Shown one piece after another: positions 1 to 6,522 of a stretch of 23,745 nucleotides of DNA. A model generated the notes under the pieces. That model searched no databases and was not told the DNA's origin. It was given only the letters and a program-made list of their open reading frames with translations. The position numbers and the translations under genes are program-made. Origin of the DNA: Fusobacterium sp. (GTDB lineage Bacteria > Fusobacteriota > Fusobacteriia > Fusobacteriales > Fusobacteriaceae). The DNA lies in the NCBI GenBank assembly GCA_018457305.1, contig JAGYHM010000007.1, forward strand, positions 1 through 23,745, given 5' to 3'. Positions within the stretch are counted from its first letter, which is position 1; each line of letters opens with the position of its first letter.

Positions 1-52
1 CGGAGCCCCCACGAGAGTGGGCGACAGTGAAACGCAGTCGCCCACTTTTTTT
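1..52 (+). repeat. Intergenic GC-rich repeat, copy A (truncated at window edge)
   Basis: Positions 1-35 closely match 3479-3510 (copy D): both run AGCCCCCAC, then an AGA/AAGA step, then GGGCGA, then CAGTGAAACG. The 5' part of the element lies outside the window. The 3' part folds as the terminator listed separately. It stands out as GC-rich in a strongly AT-rich background. Homology to D is seen directly; the function is unknown. Confidence 0.7.
17..52 (+). terminator. Rho-independent terminator within repeat copy A
   Basis: A perfect 9-bp inverted repeat, GTGGGCGAC (17-25) and GTCGCCCAC (37-45), with an 11-nt loop is followed directly by a run of seven T. This is a textbook intrinsic terminator for a rightward gene upstream of the window. 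Confidence 0.75.
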
Positions 53-84
53 ATACTTAAGGAAACTATAATTTGACTTTTGTT

Positions 85-149
85 TTGGGGGTGGGGGCAC
101 CGCCACCACACGAAGGGGAAACAGTGAGCAGAGCGAACGCAGTTTTTTT
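85..149 (+). repeat. Intergenic GC-rich repeat, copy B
   Basis: It has the same two-part build as copies C and D. First comes a G-rich hairpin (GTGGGGGC at 91-98 against GCCACCAC at 102-109, one mismatch). Then comes GGGGAA, CAGTGAGC, GCGAACGC and a run of seven T. The segment GGGGAAACAGTGAGC is nearly identical to GGGGAAGACAGTGAGC in copy C. It lies head-to-tail with copy A, about 35 nt apart, in the same orientation. Confidence 0.7.
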
Positions 150-180
150 ATAAGAATATAAAAATATTCTTATAAAAAAA
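143..180. repeat. Perfect 17-bp A/T palindrome between repeat B and the clpB promoter
   Basis: The left arm (143-159) begins with seven T and the right arm (164-180) ends with seven A. The arms are exact reverse complements around an AAAA loop, and the only G-C pair is at 154/169. The left arm is the T-tail of repeat B and the right arm abuts the -35 box at 182. It could act as a bidirectional terminator or simply as an AT cruciform. Confidence 0.6.
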
Positions 181-181
181 T

Positions 182-210
182 TTGACAAATAAATTTTTAT
201 ATGTTATTTT
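182..210 (+). promoter_or_regulatory. Candidate sigma-A-type promoter of clpB
   Basis: A consensus TTGACA at 182-187 is followed after 17 nt by TATTTT at 205-210. TATACT at 210-215 is an alternative -10 but gives a 22-nt spacer. The predicted start of transcription falls at about 217-222, where the CIRCE-like operator begins. That is the usual geometry for HrcA repression. Confidence 0.65.
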
Positions 211-221
211 ATACTCAAATA

Positions 222-248
222 TTAGCCACTCACTAAAACGAGTGCTAA
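222..248 (+). promoter_or_regulatory. CIRCE-like HrcA operator of clpB
   Basis: The right half, GAGTGCTAA (240-248), is an exact CIRCE half-site. The left half reads TTAGCCACTC (222-231), which is the consensus TTAGCACTC with one extra C. The spacer is 8 nt instead of 9, so the overall 27-nt span is kept. HrcA binding is inferred from the motif and from its place between the promoter and a heat-shock gene; the hrcA gene itself is not in the window. Confidence 0.8.
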
Positions 249-285
249 AAAAATAAAATTAAGAATTTAAAAGGAGGTATAATTT

Positions 286-2868
286 ATGATAAATCCTGAA
301 AGATTAACAGAAAATACGATTAAAATAATAAATTTGGCAGTTGAAATAAGTAAAAACAATTCACAACAAACTATAAAAGAAGAAACTTTAGCTTTAGCTT
401 TACTCTCAAATCGAGGTGGACTTATAGTTCAAATTTTAGAGAGAATGAATATTGATGTTGAAAGAATAAGACAAGATTTAGAAAATACAGTAAAAAGTTT
501 TCCTAAAATTCAAACTTATGGGAATAGTAATTTTGAAAATAATAATGTAGTTTTTGATACGAATACAAATAATATTTTTAATTATGCCCAAAAAATTATG
601 GAAAAATTTGGAGATACTTATTTAAGCGTGGAACATATTTTTTATTCTATTTTAGAAAATATGAAAAGTTTTAAAAAATATGGAATTGATACAGAGGAGT
701 ACAAGGAGGTACTTATGAATATAAGAGGAAATAAAAAAGTTGATAATCCTAATCCAGAGGCGACTTATGAGGTTTTAAAAAAATATGCAAAAGATTTAGT
801 TGAACTTGCAAGAGAGGGGAAAATTGACCCAATAATTGGAAGAGATTCAGAAATAAGAAGGGCAATTCAAATTATTTCAAGAAGAACAAAGAATAATCCA
901 ATTTTAATTGGAGAGCCGGGAGTTGGTAAAACTGCAATAGCAGAGGGACTTGCTCAAAGAATTTTAAATGGAGATGTACCTGAAAGTTTAAAAAATAAAA
1001 AAATATTCTCACTTGATATGGGAGCTTTAGTTGCAGGAGCAAAATATAAAGGAGAATTTGAAGAGAGATTAAAAGGTGTTTTAAAAGAAGTTGAAGAATC
1101 TATGGGGAATATAATTCTTTTCATAGATGAAATTCATACAATAGTTGGAGCAGGAAAGGGAGAAGGCTCTCTTGATGCAGGAAATATGTTGAAGCCAATG
1201 TTGGCAAGGGGAGAGGTTAGAGTTATTGGAGCAACAACTATTGATGAGTATAGAAAATATATTGAAAAAGACCTGGCTCTTGAAAGAAGATTTCAAATAA
1301 TTTTAGTTAATGAGCCTAATGTTGAAGATACAGTTTCAATTTTAAGAGGACTTAAAGAAAAATTTGAAACATATCACGGAGTAAGAATTTCAGATGCAGC
1401 AATAGTTGAGGCAGCAAAACTTTCTCATAGATACATAGCAGATAGAAAATTACCAGATAAGGCGATAGATCTAATTGATGAAGCTGCTGCAATGATTAGA
1501 ACAGAAATTGATTCTATGCCAGAAGAATTAGATAAACTTATAAGAAAAATATTGCAACTTGAAATTGAAATAAAGGCACTAGAAAAAGAAACAGATGAGG
1601 CAACACAAGAAAGATTAAAAAAATTAGAAAAAGAATTATCTGAATTGAATGAAGAAAAGAAAATTTTAATGTCAAAATGGGAATTAGAAAAAAGTAAAAT
1701 TGAAAAAATCAAAGAAACAAAAAGGCAGATAGAAAATGTTAAATTAGAAATTGAAAAAGCAGAAAGAGAATACGATTTATCAAAACTTTCTGAGTTGAAA
1801 TATGGAAAACTTGCTACTCTTGAAAAAGAACTTTTAGAGCAACAAAATAAAACTGATTTAGAGGGGAAAGAAAATTCTTTGTTAAAACAAGAAGTAACTC
1901 CAGATGAAATTGCAGATATAGTTTCAAGATGGACTGGAATACCAGTTTCAAAATTAACTGAAACTAAAAAAGAGAGAATGCTTAAATTAGAAGAGCATAT
2001 AAAAAGTAGAGTTAAAGGTCAAGATGAAGCAGTGAAATCTGTTGCAGACACGATGCTTCGTTCTATTGCCGGGCTTAAAGATAAGAATAGACCAATGGGT
2101 TCATTTATATTTTTAGGGCCGACAGGAGTTGGAAAAACTTATCTTGCAAAAACTCTGGCTTACAATATGTTTGATAGTGAAGATGCAGTTGTTAGAATAG
2201 ATATGAGTGAGTATATGGATAAATTTTCTGTAACAAGACTTATAGGAGCACCTCCGGGGTATGTAGGCTACGAAGAAGGTGGTCAATTAACGGAACAAAT
2301 TAGAACAAAACCTTATTCTGTAATTTTATTTGATGAAATTGAAAAAGCTCATCCTGATGTATTTAATATTTTACTTCAAGTTTTAGATGATGGAAGATTA
2401 ACTGATGGGCAAGGTAGAGTAGTTGATTTTAAAAATACTTTGATAATTATGACTTCAAATATTGGTAGCCATTTAATTTTAGAAGATCCTAATTTATCAG
2501 ATGAAACTAGAAAAAAAGTTTTAGATGAACTTAAAGCTGGATTTAAACCTGAATTTTTAAATAGGGTTGATGAGATAATTACTTTTAAATCTTTAGATTT
2601 AGATTCAATTAAAGAAATTGTTAAACTTAATTTAAAAGATTTAGAAAATAAATTAGCTGAAAAAAATATAGAAGTTGAATTTACAGAAAAAATTATAAAT
2701 TATTTGGCAGAGAGTGCGTATGAACCACAATATGGAGCAAGACCACTTAGAAGATATATACAAAAAGAAATTGAAACAAAACTTGCAAAGAAAATTTTGG
2801 CTAATGAGATAAAAGAAAAGTCAAAAGTTATAATTGATTTTAAAGATAATGAAATAGTTTTTGAGTGA
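286..2868 (+). CDS. clpB: ATP-dependent protein disaggregase ClpB
   Basis: This is a cytoplasmic AAA+ chaperone that, with DnaK/DnaJ/GrpE, threads aggregated proteins through a hexameric ring. At 860 aa it has full family length. An N-terminal Clp domain (about 1-145) is followed by NBD1 with Walker A GEPGVGKT at 209-216 and Walker [11 protein letters not shown] long charged coiled-coil middle domain (about 410-525) is typical of ClpB and absent from ClpA. NBD2 has Walker A GPTGVGKT at 611-618 and [11 protein letters not shown]. The C-terminal D2-small domain has the GARPLRR motif. The start is set by AAGGAGGT at 271-278, 8 nt ahead of ATG. A CIRCE-like operator upstream implies HrcA control. 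A second strong ribosome binding site inside the gene precedes Met144 (separate entry). No truncation or frameshift is visible. Confidence 0.97.
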   Translation: MINPERLTENTIKIINLAVEISKNNSQQTIKEETLALALLSNRGGLIVQILERMNIDVERIRQDLENTVKSFPKIQTYGNSNFENNNVVFDTNTNNIFNYAQKIMEKFGDTYLSVEHIFYSILENMKSFKKYGIDTEEYKEVLMNIRGNKKVDNPNPEATYEVLKKYAKDLVELAREGKIDPIIGRDSEIRRAIQIISRRTKNNPILIGEPGVGKTAIAEGLAQRILNGDVPESLKNKKIFSLDMGALVAGAKYKGEFEERLKGVLKEVEESMGNIILFIDEIHTIVGAGKGEGSLDAGNMLKPMLARGEVRVIGATTIDEYRKYIEKDLALERRFQIILVNEPNVEDTVSILRGLKEKFETYHGVRISDAAIVEAAKLSHRYIADRKLPDKAIDLIDEAAAMIRTEIDSMPEELDKLIRKILQLEIEIKALEKETDEATQERLKKLEKELSELNEEKKILMSKWELEKSKIEKIKETKRQIENVKLEIEKAEREYDLSKLSELKYGKLATLEKELLEQQNKTDLEGKENSLLKQEVTPDEIADIVSRWTGIPVSKLTETKKERMLKLEEHIKSRVKGQDEAVKSVADTMLRSIAGLKDKNRPMGSFIFLGPTGVGKTYLAKTLAYNMFDSEDAVVRIDMSEYMDKFSVTRLIGAPPGYVGYEEGGQLTEQIRTKPYSVILFDEIEKAHPDVFNILLQVLDDGRLTDGQGRVVDFKNTLIIMTSNIGSHLILEDPNLSDETRKKVLDELKAGFKPEFLNRVDEIITFKSLDLDSIKEIVKLNLKDLENKLAEKNIEVEFTEKIINYLAESAYEPQYGARPLRRYIQKEIETKLAKKILANEIKEKSKVIIDFKDNEIVFE
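703..717 (+). promoter_or_regulatory. Internal Shine-Dalgarno and in-frame start in clpB (ClpB-deltaN)
   Basis: AAGGAGGT at 703-710 is as good as the gene's own ribosome binding site and lies 4 nt before an in-frame ATG at 715 (Met144). Translation from here would give a 717-aa protein lacking the N domain but keeping both ATPase domains. E. coli ClpB is known to be made in two lengths from an internal start near residue 149, so the position is right. Use of this start is inferred. Confidence 0.6.
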
Positions 2869-2901
2869 AATTATTTTTAAAAAATATTAAATTTATATTT
2901 T

Positions 2902-2979
2902 GGTGTTTGGGGCGACAGCCCCAAGCCTCGCAGAGAGGGGAAGACAGTGAGCAAGGCGAACGCTATCTCCCTTTTTTTA
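2902..2979 (+). repeat. Intergenic GC-rich repeat, copy C (possible clpB terminator)
   Basis: A hairpin with TTGGGGC (2907-2913) against GCCCCAA (2918-2924) and a 4-nt loop is followed by GGGGAAGACAGTGAGC and GCGAACGC, then CTCCC and seven T at 2972-2978. The second half resembles copy B nearly base for base. AGGG/CCCT pairing just before the T-run could make it the terminator of clpB, but the intervening loop is long. Confidence 0.7.
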
Positions 2980-3012
2980 TTAAAAATATTTTATATAATT
3001 TAAAATTTCTAG

Positions 3013-3018
3013 TATAAT
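3013..3018 (+). promoter_or_regulatory. Candidate -10 box for the 3052-3453 genes
   Basis: A perfect TATAAT lies about 34 nt before the start of the small ORF at 3052. The -35 region (2990-2995, TTTATA) is weak, so this rests mainly on the -10 hexamer and its position just after repeat C. Confidence 0.4.
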
Positions 3019-3051
3019 ATAAAAAATATTAAAAATAAGAGGTTGATGAAA

Positions 3052-3165
3052 ATGACAGAAAAAGAAATAGAACTTTCTATGGATAGAGCATTAAAAAAAT
3101 TACCTTTTGAAATAAAAAAAATAAAATTTATATTATTTATAATGAAATTATTTAAAAAGGGGTAA
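3052..3165 (+). CDS. Small hypothetical protein (37 aa)
   Basis: This short ORF encodes a basic peptide starting MTEKEIELSMDRALKKL. It has a helical, lysine-rich first half and a hydrophobic stretch (FILFIMKLF) near the C-terminus. I chose ATG 3052 because GAGG at 3039-3042 lies 9 nt upstream; an in-frame ATG at 3046 is too close to that site. Support comes from a TATAAT at 3013, a ribosome binding site, and a stop 3 nt before the next gene, which suggests translational coupling. The A/T richness makes short ORFs cheap, so coding is plausible but not certain. It might be a leader peptide or a small membrane-associated protein. I do not recognise a family. Confidence 0.4.
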   Translation: MTEKEIELSMDRALKKLPFEIKKIKFILFIMKLFKKG

Positions 3166-3168
3166 ACT

Positions 3169-3453
3169 ATGTTAGATGAAAAAATGTTAAAAAGAATAAA
3201 AACGATAAATCAAAATTTTATTGATATGGGTTTTGATTTGGAAGAAGATATTATTGAACTTTTGGAGCAGAAAGAAGATATTAGAGAAAAAGTTGAGAAT
3301 ACGAAATATAAAAAAATGACTTTTTCAAAAGATGAAGAAGCTAATTCATATATCTGGAATTTGGAAGATTGCCAAATAAGTTTTGATGTTATTTTAGGAG
3401 AAGATGAAGAAGGAAAATGGTTTGAGGTTGAGTGCAATATTTTAAATTTTTAA
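3169..3453 (+). CDS. Hypothetical acidic protein (94 aa)
   Basis: I do not recognise this protein. It is strongly acidic (runs of Glu/Asp such as EEDIIELLEQKED and LGEDEEGKW), with no signal peptide, membrane segment or metal-binding motif. An alpha-helical first half (about 1-48) is followed by a region with beta-like alternation (SYIWNLEDCQISFDVILG, WFEVECNIL) that could form a small sheet. AAGGGG at 3157-3162 is the ribosome binding site. The gene follows the 37-aa ORF by 3 nt and precedes repeat copy D. Its codon use matches its neighbours. It is probably a real cytoplasmic protein of unknown function. Confidence 0.7.
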   Translation: MLDEKMLKRIKTINQNFIDMGFDLEEDIIELLEQKEDIREKVENTKYKKMTFSKDEEANSYIWNLEDCQISFDVILGEDEEGKWFEVECNILNF

Positions 3454-3463
3454 TTTATTTTTT

Positions 3464-3520
3464 GGGGGTTTTGGGGACGAAGCCCCCACAAGATGGGCGA
3501 GCAGTGAAACGGGCGAGCCA
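3464..3520 (+). repeat. Intergenic GC-rich repeat, copy D
   Basis: A hairpin with TGGGG (3472-3476) against CCCCA (3484-3488) contains CGAAGCCCCCACAAGA. It is followed by GGGCGAGCAGTGAAACG and a second GGGCGAGC (3511-3518), an 8-bp direct repeat with 16-nt spacing. It is the closest relative of copy A. Unlike A, B and C it has no strong T-run at its 3' end, and the second arm is in direct rather than inverted orientation, so it is not an evident terminator. Confidence 0.7.
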
Positions 3521-3550
3521 ATAAAAATAAAAATTAATAAAGAGGTAAAT

Positions 3551-4870
3551 ATGAAAATAAAAAAATTTATAGTGAAAAATTGGCATTCATTTTCAAGAGT
3601 GGATTTAGAGTGGAGAGATTTTTTAAATTTTATAGGAGAATCAAACTCTGGAAAATCTTCTTTGATGAATGCCCTTTTATTTTTTCTTCAAGTTAAAAAT
3701 TTTGATGAAGATAAAATAGAAAATCATATAAAAAATAAAAAACATAACTTAGAGATGATACTTATTTTTGAAAATACAAAAAATGAAGAGACATCTGCTT
3801 TAAAAATAAAAAAAGCAGTAGAAAAAGAAATTGAATACTCTTTTAATATCAATAACACATATTGGAAAAATATAAGTAAAGAAGAGTTTGTAAGTAAGAT
3901 AGAAAAATTTAGAATTTTTTATCTACCTGCAACGCTTGATTTAGAATATTTAGAAAAATTTTTTAAAAAGATTTGGCAAAAAAATAATTTAGAGGAACCT
4001 CAAAAATATTATAAAATTTTTGAAGAGAGTAAGAAAGAAAAATTTTCTATGGGCTATTATAGAAAATTATTTTTAGATTTTTTAGCTGATATAGCAGATA
4101 AAATAAGAGAAGATGAAAAATATAGTGATTTTTGGAAAAAAAACATAAGTGTTTTGCTTTGGGAGAAGCCAGAATTTTATTTTAAGCCACAGGAAGAAAG
4201 AGCCTGCTACGAAAAATTAGAAGAAAATTCAAAACTGGGTTTGAATGTTGTGATTTCCACAAATTCTAGTAGATTTATAGAGCTTGAAGATTATAAAAAT
4301 CTTTGTATTTTTAGAAAAATTGGAGATGAGGTACGAGTTTATCAATACAAAAAAAATCTTTTTCATCACGATGAGGTTAGTATTTTTAATATGAACTACT
4401 GGATAAACCCAGATAGGAGTGAATTGTTTTTTGCAAAAAAAGTAATTTTAGTTGAGGGACAAACAGATAAAATTGTACTTTCATATTTAGCAAAAAAATT
4501 AGATGTTTATAACTATGATTATTCTATAATAGAGTGTGGAAGCAAAAGTACGATACCACAATTTATAAAACTTTTAAATGCTTTTAGAATTCCTTATGTT
4601 GCAGTTTACGATAGAGATAATCACAAGTGGAGAAATGAAATGGAGATAGAAAATTCTAATTTGAAAAATAAAAAAATTCAAAGACTTATAAGTAAAAAAA
4701 TTGGAAAATTTGTAGAATTTAAAAATGATATAGAAGAAGAAATTTACGAGCAAGACAGGGAAAGAAAAAGTTATAAGAATAAACCTTTCTATGCTTTGGA
4801 AAAAGTTATGGAAAAAAATTATAAAATTCCTAAAAGTTTAGAGGAAAAATTAAGAGAAATTTATAAATAG
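3551..4870 (+). CDS. OLD-like ATPase with C-terminal TOPRIM domain
   Basis: This 439-aa protein has the layout of overcoming-lysogenization-defect (OLD) nucleases: an ABC-type ATPase half and a TOPRIM nuclease half. The N-terminus has Walker A GESNSGKSS at 29-37. A probable signature (SMGYYRKLFLDFLA) comes next. A Walker B-like VLLWEKPEFYF follows, and then VVISTNSSRF where the switch His is expected. The TOPRIM half shows VEGQTDK (Glu302) and YDRD (Asp354, Asp356). Two key ATPase positions look changed: Lys206 where these proteins usually have the catalytic Glu of the EEPE motif, and Asn238 where they have His. It is short for the family (usually 550-650 aa). There is no UvrD-like helicase beside it, so it is not a Gabija pair. 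msrAB follows after 14 nt, suggesting co-transcription. DNA repair or phage defence is possible but unproven. Confidence 0.8.
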   Translation: MKIKKFIVKNWHSFSRVDLEWRDFLNFIGESNSGKSSLMNALLFFLQVKNFDEDKIENHIKNKKHNLEMILIFENTKNEETSALKIKKAVEKEIEYSFNINNTYWKNISKEEFVSKIEKFRIFYLPATLDLEYLEKFFKKIWQKNNLEEPQKYYKIFEESKKEKFSMGYYRKLFLDFLADIADKIREDEKYSDFWKKNISVLLWEKPEFYFKPQEERACYEKLEENSKLGLNVVISTNSSRFIELEDYKNLCIFRKIGDEVRVYQYKKNLFHHDEVSIFNMNYWINPDRSELFFAKKVILVEGQTDKIVLSYLAKKLDVYNYDYSIIECGSKSTIPQFIKLLNAFRIPYVAVYDRDNHKWRNEMEIENSNLKNKKIQRLISKKIGKFVEFKNDIEEEIYEQDRERKSYKNKPFYALEKVMEKNYKIPKSLEEKLREIYK

Positions 4871-4884
4871 AGAGGAAGATATAG

Positions 4885-5829
4885 ATGATAAAAGAAATAT
4901 ATTTAGCTGGTGGTTGCTTTTGGGGAGTACAAGCATACTTTGATAAGATAGAGGGAATAGTTGAAACAAAAGTTGGTTATGCAAATGGGGAAAAAGAAAA
5001 TCCAACTTACGAAGATGTTTGCAACGGAGTAGGACATTCTGAAACTTTATATATGAAATATGATGAGAATATTATTTCATTAAAAGCAATTTTACAGTAT
5101 TATTTTAGAATAATAGACCCAACAAGTTTGAATAAACAAGGAAATGATATTGGTGTTCAATATAGAACAGGAGTTTATTTTGTAGATGAAGCAGATGAGC
5201 AAATAATTCTAGAATTTATAAAAAAAGAGCAAGAAAGATATCCAAGAAAAATTGTTGTGGAAGTTTTAAAAATAGAAAATTTTTATTCAGCAGAAGAATA
5301 TCATCAGAAATATTTAGAAAAAAATCCGACAGGTTATTGCCATATAAATATAAATTTAGCAAAAGATATAGTTATAGATGATGAAAAATATAAAAAAGAA
5401 GATACAGAGATTTTAAAAGAAAAATTAACTAAAATTCAATATGCAGTTACGCAAGAAAATGCAACTGAACCTGCTTTTCAAAATGAATATAATGATTGCC
5501 ATGATAAAGGAATTTATGTTGATATAACAACGGGAGAGCCACTTTTTATTTCTACAAATAAGTTTGAATCAGGTTGTGGTTGGCCAAGTTTTACAAAACC
5601 AATTGCAATGGAGGTTTTAAATTATAGGGAAGATATATCTCATGGAATGAATAGAATTGAAGTTAGAAGTAGAGTTGGAAATGCACATTTAGGACATGTA
5701 TTTGAAGATGGACCAAGACAAAGTGGAGGGCTAAGATACTGCATAAATAGTGCAGCTTTAAGATTTGTAGATTATGATGATTTAGAAAAAGAAGGTTACG
5801 GAGAACTAAAAAAATTATTTCAGAAATAA
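4885..5829 (+). CDS. msrAB: Bifunctional peptide methionine sulfoxide reductase MsrA/MsrB
   Basis: This protein repairs both S- and R-epimers of methionine sulfoxide, using Cys chemistry and thioredoxin for recycling. At 314 aa it has the usual length for an MsrA-MsrB fusion. The MsrA half opens with GGCFWG (catalytic Cys11) and contains the typical GYANG and YHQKYL segments. The MsrB half (about 180-314) has GCGWPSF (Cys231, probable recycling Cys), GHVFEDGP and [11 protein letters not shown] (catalytic Cys286). The two CxxC zinc pairs found in many MsrB proteins are absent, so this is the zinc-free type. There is no signal peptide, so it acts in the cytoplasm, unlike the secreted PilB-type fusions. 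The AGAGGAAG ribosome binding site lies in the 14-nt gap after the OLD-like gene, and kptA follows after 23 nt. Confidence 0.95.
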   Translation: MIKEIYLAGGCFWGVQAYFDKIEGIVETKVGYANGEKENPTYEDVCNGVGHSETLYMKYDENIISLKAILQYYFRIIDPTSLNKQGNDIGVQYRTGVYFVDEADEQIILEFIKKEQERYPRKIVVEVLKIENFYSAEEYHQKYLEKNPTGYCHININLAKDIVIDDEKYKKEDTEILKEKLTKIQYAVTQENATEPAFQNEYNDCHDKGIYVDITTGEPLFISTNKFESGCGWPSFTKPIAMEVLNYREDISHGMNRIEVRSRVGNAHLGHVFEDGPRQSGGLRYCINSAALRFVDYDDLEKEGYGELKKLFQK

Positions 5830-5852
5830 AGATATTATTTAAGGGGAATAAA

Positions 5853-6413
5853 ATGAATGAAACTAAATTTTTAAAATTAAGTAAATTTATAAGTTTGGTT
5901 TTAAGGCATAAACCAGAACAAATAGGCATATCACTTGATAAAAATGGCTGGGCAAATACTAACGAACTTATTGAGAAAATAAAGCAAACTAAAAGAGAAA
6001 TTGATTTAGAAATTCTTGAAGAAATTGTAAAGAAAGATAATAAAACGAGGTTTGTCTTTAATGAAGATAAATCAAAAATAAGAGCAAATCAAGGACATAC
6101 AGTAAAAATTGATTTAGGCTATGAAGTCAAAGAGCCACCTGAATTTTTATATCACGGGACGGCAACAAAATTCATTGAAAGTATAAAAGAAGTGGGAATA
6201 CAAAAAAAGAATAGACACCATGTTCATTTGAGTAAAGATATTGAAACTGCTACTATGGTTGGAAAAAGACACGGAGAAGTAGTTATTTTAAAAATATTTG
6301 CAAAAGAGATGAACAAAGCAGGAAATTTATTTTATGAGTCAGATAACGGAGTATGGCTTGTAGATGAAGTGCCTACAAAGTTTTTTGAGATTATAGATAT
6401 GAGTAAAATATAG
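5853..6413 (+). CDS. kptA: RNA 2'-phosphotransferase (KptA/Tpt1 family)
   Basis: Tpt1/KptA enzymes transfer an internal RNA 2'-phosphate to NAD+, releasing nicotinamide and ADP-ribose 1'',2''-cyclic phosphate; some also ADP-ribosylate nucleic-acid ends. The 186-aa length is standard. The catalytic tetrad is visible: Arg18 and His19 in VLRHKPE, Arg77 in IRANQGH and Arg121 in RHHVHLS. An N-terminal winged-helix half (GWANTNELI) and an ADP-ribosyltransferase-fold half (LYHGTATKFI, GVWLVDEVP) are both intact. AAGGGG precedes the start. It is the last gene of the unit with the OLD-like protein and msrAB. Bacteria lack the fungal-type tRNA splicing that makes 2'-phosphates, so its natural substrate is unclear. 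RNA repair or nucleic-acid-end modification under stress is a guess. Confidence 0.93.
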   Translation: MNETKFLKLSKFISLVLRHKPEQIGISLDKNGWANTNELIEKIKQTKREIDLEILEEIVKKDNKTRFVFNEDKSKIRANQGHTVKIDLGYEVKEPPEFLYHGTATKFIESIKEVGIQKKNRHHVHLSKDIETATMVGKRHGEVVILKIFAKEMNKAGNLFYESDNGVWLVDEVPTKFFEIIDMSKI

Positions 6414-6461
6414 TAAATTTTTATTTCCGTAACTTATATTACATATTTAAAAAATTAAAAA

Positions 6462-6470
6462 TGTTAGAAT
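6462..6470 (+). promoter_or_regulatory. Candidate extended -10 promoter for the DUF438 gene
   Basis: TGTTAGAAT at 6462-6470 fits an extended -10 (TG-N-TAGAAT) in the 109-nt AT-rich gap after kptA. No good -35 is visible (TTACAT at 6439-6444 has a 20-nt spacer). A TATAAT at 6501 is too close to the ribosome binding site to be the start of this gene's message. Confidence 0.35.
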
Positions 6471-6522
6471 ATATGTATAAAAAATAATATTTTAAATTTT
6501 TATAATATGTGGAGGTAAAAAA

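Noticed and set aside
3551..6413. Gabija or another named two-gene phage defence system
   Set aside because: Gabija needs a UvrD-like helicase beside the OLD protein. The neighbours are msrAB and kptA, and the OLD-like protein is short with changed ATPase residues.
6501..6506. TATAAT ahead of the DUF438 gene as its main promoter
   Set aside because: Transcription would begin at about 6513, inside the ribosome binding site GGAGG at 6511-6515, so a normal leader could not form.
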